DNA from: Polaribacter sp. | Lineage (GTDB): Bacteria > Bacteroidota > Bacteroidia > Flavobacteriales > Flavobacteriaceae | Assembly: GCA_030731695.1 (NCBI GenBank) | Contig: JANQTK010000028.1 | Coordinates: 2,571 to 7,826, forward strand | DNA length: 5,256 nucleotides | Direction of reading: 5' to 3' | In this document: piece after piece, positions 1 through 5,256 of the stretch | Position numbering within the stretch: the first letter of the stretch is position 1 | How the letters are laid out: each line of letters begins with the position of its first letter | Made by a program: the position numbers and the translations under genes | Notes under the pieces: model-generated | Told to the model about the DNA's origin: nothing | Seen by the model: only the letters and a program-made list of their open reading frames with translations | The model's database searches: none

Positions 1-3000
1 CTTCCAGATACAGAAACATTGGCTACATCTGCAAAATTTGCATCAGCATTGATCACTGCAGCCCATCCTGCTTTGTTATCAAAACCAGATGAACGCAATT
101 CATTGAACCAAATTTCTCCAGTTTTATTGGTAACTGACGTATTTTTTAAACCCAACATAATGGTTCTTAATTGCGCCAACGTTGGGTTTCCTTTTACACT
201 TATTTTATAAGGAAGATTGGCGCTTTGTGTTGAAGAAGTATACACTTCATTTATAGGAGCACCAATAGCATCTCTTTCTAGTTTTACTTTTCCAAAGGTT
301 TCTAAAAAGGCATCTAAATTATTTTCTTCGGGCCAAATATCTAACTGACTATTTCCGCCACTACTAACTGCTAAAGGCAATTCTAGTTCATAAAAGTTTT
401 CTCCCAAATCTGTTCCCAAACGAATTACAGCAGCAAAACCTTCATCACCTTGCAAATGCATAAACATTTTTAAGTTTTTGAAACGACGCAAATCAACACT
501 AATATTTTTATAAATAGCACGTGTATTGTTAGGCTCTAAATTGGTCACTTTTAACGTTACAGATTGTTCGTTTTGCAATTGAACTGTGGTTGTTCCTTGC
601 AAACGCTCTCTTTCAATTCCTGGAGGTTGAATATAGCTTCCGTTGTTTTGTTCAATACTTACAACACCCACTTCAAAACCTTCCAATTCTGTTTGATTCA
701 AATCTCTTTCAGGATTGATGGTTGGATTGATGGTTCTTACATAACGTCTCCAGTCACCACGAACTAAATCAAGCTCACCAAAACGCATTACCACTGGCAT
801 TTTGAAATTTGTTAAAAACATTCTTATAAAACGGATGCTATTGAAATCAGTAATACCATTTACAGGAGTTCCGCTTCTGATAGGCACTCGAAATTGATAC
901 CATTTTGTTTCTTGTGTATTGCCATTTTCAAGCGTAACAGAAGTAGTTTTTTCATCAACAATAAAATTTCTTCCTTTTACCAAATCATTTCTGTTCATTG
1001 AAATTTTGTATTGAAAATAACTTTCAACAGTATTCATGGTTTGATCTCTGTTGATGTCTTCCACATCAGGATACGTTGTAGATGAAGTAGGGAAGGGTTC
1101 AGTAGACTGATTTAAGGTTGGTGAGTTTCCTTGAGTATTATTAAAATCTTTATATCGTCTGATAATTGAAGCATTTAAAGCATCCAACTGAGATCCTCTA
1201 AAAAACGAAAAATTATCTGCAGCAGGATCTGTTAAAGAGCTGTAAATTCCGATTCCAGGCAATGCTTTTTCTTCGGTATCATTCAATCCATCAAAACCCA
1301 AATCTTGATTTATTCTGGCAGCATCTTCTTCGTTAAAAGCATAAATGATGGATGGATTTCTTGGGACATCTCCCCAAGTTGTTTTGTTGATGTTGTTGCC
1401 GTCAATTTTTAATCCGTCTGCAGGCAATCCATTTTCAAACATTTTGCGATTGTCTTTTAAAATGTCTTCTGAAATATTTCCTAGATTGATGTATAAATCA
1501 CCCACTTGATTAGAAATATCATTCGGATTTACATCAACAGGCAAACCTTCTTCAGTGGTAATGGAATAATTTTGATACGGATCCATCACCCAAAATTGAA
1601 TGTATTCTACGTTCGCCTGATCAAAATTATTGGTGTTCAACGCTCGCATAATTCCACCCCAATTGGTTTCAGGATTTGGCAATTTCGCAACGCCATTTAC
1701 AATACTTGCATTTGGATTAAAGTTATATGAACCTCTTTCTTCTGGGAAATATGCCAAATCTAAGGTTCTGATTTGAGCATTTTGTGTGATATCTAGTTGT
1801 TGATTTGGAAATAATTCTCTGAAATTGATTTGTCTAGTTTCAGCTCTCGATAGTTCGTCAGCATCAACACTTTCAGGTGTTTGTCCAATACCATAAAAAA
1901 TTTGGTCAATGCTATACCAAGCCAATTTTCCACGTTTGTAATTGTAAGACAAATCACTTTGATCGCCATTAAATCCGCTAAAAAAGCGTGGTGTACTGGC
2001 TTCATACCAATCTAAAGGAGAAATCAAACTGATGGGAATTTGAGAAGCTTCAAAATCATCAATATAGGTTGTTGCAGCTCCTGTAACGTCAATTCCTTTG
2101 GGAGACCCAGGCATTAGATACGCAAAATCTCCTCTAACAGATAAATTAGAGGGAGCATCAGTATCTACGAAAGGTAATTTGTTTGCCAATTTTGTAAAAT
2201 ACGGTACTTCCGTTGAAAAATCTACATTCAAACCAAACATGGTGTTGTCAATTGGCTCTGAACCGAAATTTATTTTTGGAGTTAGTGGTCTTTCCATCAC
2301 ATTTAAAATGGTTCCACCAAGGATAAAGTTTTCAGAAAAACGATGTTCAACATCAATTCCCATAAAGGTTTTTCGTTGTTGATTAAAAACAGCATTGTTT
2401 TCAGTAGAAATATTAATTGGTGTTCCTGAAGCTTGCAAACCTGGGTCTAAAATCTGAACTCTTCCTAATTGATAATCTACCACAAAATCTACACCTTCCA
2501 CCAATTGTCTTCCACCTGCAGTTACTTTTACAGAACCCTGAGGAACGTTGAAAGCACCAATTGGAATGCCACCTGCATTGTCCGATTTGAAATACCCTTT
2601 TAGAAAATATTTGTCTTTATTTTGAAAGTTATTTTGAATATTGATTTTGGTATTCAAATACAATTCTTTAAATAAAAATTTGGAATCAGCAGGATTTGTT
2701 AAGTCATTTTCTAAGCCATTTCCAAAAGGTTCCGCTGTTGGGAAAATTACATAACCATTTTGCGAATTCACAGTAATTCCTTCTACATAATCAAAAAAAC
2801 CATCAGCAGTTCTAAACTGACTTTGGTCTAATTGATCCAAATCAAATAATTGAATTAAAGGGATGTTTGGGATGCCTGCTGTTTGTGCATTTTGTAGGGT
2901 ATTTGAAGGAATTCCTGTATCATCATCTCTGTATTGAATTTCGAATCGAAATCCGTCTTGCGTCAATGGAAATGCGCCTAAAGCATAGACGTTTTTCATC

Positions 3001-4595
3001 ATCAAACGCCAAGTTGGAAAAGATTCATCTTGATTCGTAATTGTATTTCTACGAAACGTTTGTAAGATTTCTGAACGTAATAATTTTACCGCTAAATTTT
3101 GAGGAGCTTGAATTCCATCATTAGAGAATTCACCCACTTTAAAAGATCTTTTGGTGCTTCCATTCACACTTCCTGCAACTGTATATTCATAAGCAACAGC
3201 CAAAACTTCACCATCATTCAATCTTCTATTTAATGAAATGTACCCCAACTGTGGATTCAAGGTATATTCATTGCTTGTCAATCTTCGGGCATTTTCTAAA
3301 ATCGAATAATCTGTTCCTTGATCCATCTGAAAACGAGAAATCAGCGTATTATCTACAGATGAAATATCTCTGATTCCACTTAAAACTGTTGGGTCATAAA
3401 TGTTATTTGCTTCGTTTTGTGGTATAAAAAGCACTTGTCCATTGGAGTTGATACTTACTGCATTTGAGGGTAAAACTGTGCCAGAATCATCTACTAAATT
3501 TCGATAAGTCGAATTTGTATTATTCAATTCGCCCAAATCCGCAAAAGCAACAATACTTCTAAAATCGTCAGTGGCAGCATTTCTATTAGTAATCCAAACT
3601 TCAATTCGAGTGATGTTTACTTGACTGCTTACCAAAGGATAATTTTTTAAAGAATTTTCATAATTATCAATAAAAAACTGTGATAAGAAAAAGTGACGAT
3701 CGTTGTCATAATCTGTTGCTCTTAATTCAAAAGGTTGAATAGAAGCGCCTGCTTCCGCAATGATATTTCTACTTTCTGAATTTTGTTGTGAGAAAACACC
3801 TGTAACTGATGTTTTTCCAAATTGCAACTTGGTTTTTACCCCAAATAAGGTTTGTGCGCCATTAATTAATGAATTTTTGATGGGCATAGAAACGTTTCCG
3901 ATTTCAATTCCTTGAATGATATCGTCTTCAGTGGGTGTATAATCTAATTTTATTAAATTTTGAAAATCAAACGTAGCCTGTGTGTCGTAATTAGCTGTAA
4001 ATTCTAAACGTTCACCTACTTTTGCTCGCAAACTAGCATTGATTTGTTGGTCAAAATCAAACGTAAAACTACGTCTGTTTTCTTCTGAAATTTGCGGATT
4101 TTCGGTATTTTGATAGATGAAACCCAATTTCAAATTCAAGTTCCCTGTAGGGGTAAATTTGATAGTATTTCCACCAAAAATGGTTTCAAAGAATTTAGAA
4201 TTTACGTAATAATCTGGCAATAAATCTTTTTGAGCCTCTAAAGCGCCTTTTCGTTTGCTGTTTGTTGCGCCCACTTTGTCTTTAAAATACTGCAACATAT
4301 CTCGTTTTAAACGGTATTGTTCGTATTCTTTTCTTGTTAAGAAAATGGGAGTTTTGGTATAATAATCTCCTATTTTTTCAACAATTACATATTTGTCCAA
4401 TGCTTTGTCAAAAATCACAACTTTCTTGGCTAAATCATCTAAGAAAAGTCCGCCTTTTTGTGTGTATTTGAAATCGTATTTTAATGGAATTGTATCTTTT
4501 TGAACGTTTGTTGAATCTTTAGTGGTGCTCGTTTGAGCGTACGCAAAATTGCTTACTAAAAAAGTAAAAAGAGTGGTTAAAAGTATTTTTTTCAA
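1..4595 (-). CDS. sprA: SprA/Sov-type T9SS outer-membrane translocon, N-terminal two thirds (C-terminus off window)
   Basis: SprA (Sov in Porphyromonas) is the giant beta-barrel through which type IX secretion substrates, including gliding adhesins, cross the outer membrane; it works with PorV and a plug protein. Seen: one frame open over about 4.6 kb, giving about 1,531 residues of a family usually near 2,400. Residues 1-20 form a signal peptide (KK, hydrophobic core, cleavage after AYA before Q21). Family-like blocks follow: FETIFGGNTI (about 136-145), NYDTQATFDF (202-211), GNVSMP (233-238) through VTGVFSQQ (264-271), LGYISLNRRLN (450-460), YIDDFEASQ (844-852), DLGFDGLNDTEE (1098-1109), YIQPPGIER (1321-1329), RAIYKNISVDLRRF (1359-1372) and GEIWFNELR (1492-1500). 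The blocks match my memory of SprA; I could not align them. The sequence is rich in alternating beta-strand and Asn/Asp patterns. There is no ATG before codon 100, so TTG at 4595-4593 is chosen; TTG at 4607-4605 would add IKV plus one residue. It follows ruvA closely, probably in one operon. No frameshift or in-frame stop was found. Confidence 0.96.
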   Translation of the reverse strand, partial: MKKILLTTLFTFLVSNFAYAQTSTTKDSTNVQKDTIPLKYDFKYTQKGGLFLDDLAKKVVIFDKALDKYVIVEKIGDYYTKTPIFLTRKEYEQYRLKRDMLQYFKDKVGATNSKRKGALEAQKDLLPDYYVNSKFFETIFGGNTIKFTPTGNLNLKLGFIYQNTENPQISEENRRSFTFDFDQQINASLRAKVGERLEFTANYDTQATFDFQNLIKLDYTPTEDDIIQGIEIGNVSMPIKNSLINGAQTLFGVKTKLQFGKTSVTGVFSQQNSESRNIIAEAGASIQPFELRATDYDNDRHFFLSQFFIDNYENSLKNYPLVSSQVNITRIEVWITNRNAATDDFRSIVAFADLGELNNTNSTYRNLVDDSGTVLPSNAVSINSNGQVLFIPQNEANNIYDPTVLSGIRDISSVDNTLISRFQMDQGTDYSILENARRLTSNEYTLNPQLGYISLNRRLNDGEVLAVAYEYTVAGSVNGSTKRSFKVGEFSNDGIQAPQNLAVKLLRSEILQTFRRNTITNQDESFPTWRLMMKNVYALGAFPLTQDGFRFEIQYRDDDTGIPSNTLQNAQTAGIPNIPLIQLFDLDQLDQSQFRTADGFFDYVEGITVNSQNGYVIFPTAEPFGNGLENDLTNPADSKFLFKELYLNTKINIQNNFQNKDKYFLKGYFKSDNAGGIPIGAFNVPQGSVKVTAGGRQLVEGVDFVVDYQLGRVQILDPGLQASGTPINISTENNAVFNQQRKTFMGIDVEHRFSENFILGGTILNVMERPLTPKINFGSEPIDNTMFGLNVDFSTEVPYFTKLANKLPFVDTDAPSNLSVRGDFAYLMPGSPKGIDVTGAATTYIDDFEASQIPISLISPLDWYEASTPRFFSGFNGDQSDLSYNYKRGKLAWYSIDQIFYGIGQTPESVDADELSRAETRQINFRELFPNQQLDITQNAQIRTLDLAYFPEERGSYNFNPNASIVNGVAKLPNPETNWGGIMRALNTNNFDQANVEYIQFWVMDPYQNYSITTEEGLPVDVNPNDISNQVGDLYINLGNISEDILKDNRKMFENGLPADGLKIDGNNINKTTWGDVPRNPSIIYAFNEEDAARINQDLGFDGLNDTEEKALPGIGIYSSLTDPAADNFSFFRGSQLDALNASIIRRYKDFNNTQGNSPTLNQSTEPFPTSSTTYPDVEDINRDQTMNTVESYFQYKISMNRNDLVKGRNFIVDEKTTSVTLENGNTQETKWYQFRVPIRSGTPVNGITDFNSIRFIRMFLTNFKMPVVMRFGELDLVRGDWRRYVRTINPTINPERDLNQTELEGFEVGVVSIEQNNGSYIQPPGIERERLQGTTTVQLQNEQSVTLKVTNLEPNNTRAIYKNISVDLRRFKNLKMFMHLQGDEGFAAVIRLGTDLGENFYELELPLAVSSGGNSQLDIWPEENNLDAFLETFGKVKLERDAIGAPINEVYTSSTQSANLPYKISVKGNPTLAQLRTIMLGLKNTSVTNKTGEIWFNELRSSGFDNKAGWAAVINADANFADVANVSVSG
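712..735. repeat. In-frame tandem 12-nt repeat within sprA (two exact copies)
   Basis: GGATTGATGGTT occurs twice head to tail on the plus strand, at 712-723 and 724-735. On the coding strand it encodes TINPTINP, residues 1288-1295 of SprA. Because the unit is a multiple of three, gain or loss of a copy would keep the reading frame. It lies shortly before the conserved YIQPPGIER block, probably in an exposed or linker segment. Confidence 0.85.
4536..4595 (-). other. Sec signal peptide of SprA
   Basis: The first 20 codons encode a classic type I signal peptide: two lysines directly after the start, a hydrophobic core of Leu, Ile, Thr, Phe and Val, then N-F-A-Y-A before Q21. The small residues at -3 and -1 (A18, A20) fit signal peptidase I. 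There is no lipobox cysteine, so the protein is not a lipoprotein. This fits a mature beta-barrel that crosses the inner membrane by Sec and then inserts in the outer membrane. If the upstream TTG is the real start, the peptide is 24 residues long and the cleavage site does not change. Confidence 0.85.
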
Positions 4596-4600
4596 AACTT

Positions 4601-4614
4601 TAATCAATTGATTA
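4601..4614. repeat. Perfect 14-nt palindrome at the ruvA-sprA junction
   Basis: The sequence TAATCAATTGATTA reads the same on both strands. On the minus strand its first three bases are the ruvA stop codon TAA, and its centre contains the upstream candidate TTG start of sprA (4607-4605). It has no loop and no G+C-rich stem, so it is not a terminator hairpin. It could be a dimeric protein-binding site, or chance in AT-rich DNA. Confidence 0.6.
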
Positions 4615-5193
4615 TAGATTTTTTAAAGCGAGTTTAATGATTTTTTCGATGCTTGCATCAGGATGTTCTTTAGCAATGCTATTTACAATTTTTTCGGATT
4701 GCTTTCTTTGGAAACCTAAAACTTCTAAAGCAGATAACGCTTCATCTTTGTTGGTATTGTTTGTTGGGGAAGAAACTTGATCCATATCAAAGGTTTTCAA
4801 GATTTTATCTTTCAAATCTACCAAAACTCTTTGGGCGGTTTTAGCGCCAATTCCTTTTACAGATTGAATGATTTGCACCTGTCCAGAAGCAATAGCATGC
4901 TGAATTTCATCTGCTGTCATGGATGACAACATGGTTCTTGCAATACTTGGTCCTACACCCGAAACAGAAATCAATAACTTAAATACTTCTCTTTCCGTTT
5001 TGGTAGCAAATCCATATAAAATATGGGCATCTTCTCTAACAACCAAATGAGCAAAAAGCATTACATTTTCATCTGAAGGCAAAGCAGTAAAAGTATTTAA
5101 CGAAATATGCAACAAATAGCCAACACCATTGCAATCTACTACAACATCTGTTGGATTTTTTTCAACTAATTTACCCCTAATTTGTGTTATCAT
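4612..5193 (-). CDS. ruvA: Holliday junction branch migration complex subunit RuvA
   Basis: RuvA is the cytoplasmic DNA-binding subunit that clamps four-way Holliday junctions as a tetramer and loads the RuvB ATPase for branch migration during recombinational repair; RuvC then resolves the junction. The 193-residue length is normal. Domain I (about 1-63) is the OB-fold, starting MITQIRGKLVEK and ending in VVREDAHILYGF. Within this, E54 and D55 match the acidic pin of E. coli RuvA (E55/D56). Domain II (about 64-135) has two helix-hairpin-helix motifs, SVSGVGPSIARTMLS (76-90) and SVKGIGAKTAQRVLV (111-125), which grip the DNA backbone. A flexible Ser/Thr/Asn-rich linker (about 136-149) leads to domain III (150-193, EALSALEVLGF onward), which contacts RuvB. 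The ATG start gives the canonical N-terminus and is preceded by purine-rich AAAGAGAAAAT rather than a strong Shine-Dalgarno. Neither ruvB nor ruvC is visible in this window. The gene lies between a probable malic enzyme and sprA. Confidence 0.98.
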   Translation of the reverse strand: MITQIRGKLVEKNPTDVVVDCNGVGYLLHISLNTFTALPSDENVMLFAHLVVREDAHILYGFATKTEREVFKLLISVSGVGPSIARTMLSSMTADEIQHAIASGQVQIIQSVKGIGAKTAQRVLVDLKDKILKTFDMDQVSSPTNNTNKDEALSALEVLGFQRKQSEKIVNSIAKEHPDASIEKIIKLALKNL

Positions 5194-5223
5194 ATTTTCT
5201 CTTTCAGCGCCTAATGTAGTAAT
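5194..5223 (-). promoter_or_regulatory. Short maeB-ruvA intergenic gap with weak ribosome binding region
   Basis: This 30-nt gap separates the upstream stop from the ruvA ATG. Just before the ATG it holds the purine-rich stretch GAAAGAGAAAAT, a weak ribosome-binding region typical of Bacteroidetes, which depend little on Shine-Dalgarno pairing. I see no flavobacterial promoter match (TAnnTTTG) and no hairpin followed by a T tract. Read-through transcription from the upstream gene is therefore the simplest reading. Confidence 0.5.
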
Positions 5224-5256
5224 TTATTTGCTCTTTTCACGTTGTTGTGCATCAAC
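5224..5256 (-). CDS. C-terminal end of an upstream gene, probably NADP-dependent malic enzyme
   Basis: Only the last ten codons and the TAA stop are in the window, reading VDAQQREKSK. The VDAQ ending followed by a short charged tail resembles the C-terminus of bacterial multidomain malic enzymes (MaeB type), whose phosphotransacetylase-like domain ends in a similar A-x-x-x-A-Q motif. From memory, flavobacterial genomes often carry malic enzyme, ruvA and sprA in this order, which supports the call. MaeB decarboxylates malate to pyruvate with NADP in the cytoplasm. Ten residues cannot prove identity, and another minus-strand frame is also open here (MHNNVKRANKLLH, ending at 5212). The malic enzyme reading is an inference from position and ending. 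Confidence 0.5.
   Translation of the reverse strand, partial: VDAQQREKSK

Noticed and set aside
1793..2005. Minus-strand open frame of 70 codons with an ATG start
   Set aside because: It lies wholly inside sprA in a different frame. The sprA frame there encodes the recognisable SPLDWYEASTPRFF region, so this is a shadow.
2098..2382. Plus-strand open frame of 94 codons, and shorter ones at 19-210, 564-767 and 1506-1730
   Set aside because: All are antisense to sprA, show no recognisable domain, and arise because the dense coding of the opposite strand leaves few stops.
3963..4065. Direct repeat AAAATCAAACGTA at 3963-3975 and 4053-4065
   Set aside because: Both copies encode the same short strand motif TFDF in adjacent parts of SprA (NYDTQATFDF and SFTFDFDQQ). 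Codon reuse in a beta-rich protein explains it.
4593..4603. TAAAGTTTTG on the minus strand as a flavobacterial TAnnTTTG promoter element
   Set aside because: The spacing between TA and TTTG is one base too long, and the TTTG overlaps the TTG start codon itself.
4611..4616. TATAAT on the minus strand just upstream of sprA
   Set aside because: It resembles an E. coli -10 box, but Bacteroidetes promoters use TAnnTTTG with a different -33 element. It also overlaps the ruvA stop and is too close to the sprA start to leave a normal leader.
5212..5253. Short minus-strand frame MHNNVKRANKLLH before ruvA
   Set aside because: A 13-residue frame with no ribosome-binding signal. The alternative frame ending VDAQQREKSK fits the C-terminus of a known neighbour better.

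Overview
The window is AT-rich and has low G+C. It carries three consecutive minus-strand genes that are typical of the Bacteroidetes, most likely a member of the Flavobacteriaceae. The strongest evidence is a nearly complete N-terminal two thirds of SprA/Sov, the giant outer-membrane translocon of the type IX secretion system (T9SS). This protein is confined to the Bacteroidetes phylum. The weak Shine-Dalgarno sequences and the compact gene spacing fit that assignment.

Layout, in the direction of transcription (right to left). At 5256-5224 lie the last ten codons and stop of an upstream gene, probably the NADP-dependent malic enzyme maeB. After a 30-nt gap comes complete ruvA (5193-4612, 193 aa), the Holliday-junction recognition subunit. 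Four or 16 nt after the ruvA stop, depending on the start chosen, sprA begins at a TTG codon and runs off the left edge of the window. I checked its frame codon by codon from about 4622 to position 3 and found no stop. About 1,531 residues are present; the family is usually around 2,400 aa, so the C-terminal third lies outside.

The three genes are co-oriented with only short gaps and no visible terminator or promoter between them, so they look like one transcription unit. Their functions differ: carbon metabolism, DNA recombination and protein secretion. The linkage therefore looks like a conserved lineage neighbourhood rather than a shared pathway.

I see no RNA genes, mobile elements, CRISPR arrays or extra genes, and no stretch longer than 30 bases lies outside coding sequence. 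All plus-strand open frames, and the short minus-strand one at 1793-2005, are shadows of sprA. This is an ordinary core-genome region. The points worth a second look are the obligatory non-ATG start of sprA, a perfect 14-nt palindrome spanning the ruvA stop and a candidate sprA start, and a small in-frame tandem repeat within sprA. I do not see an undescribed system here.
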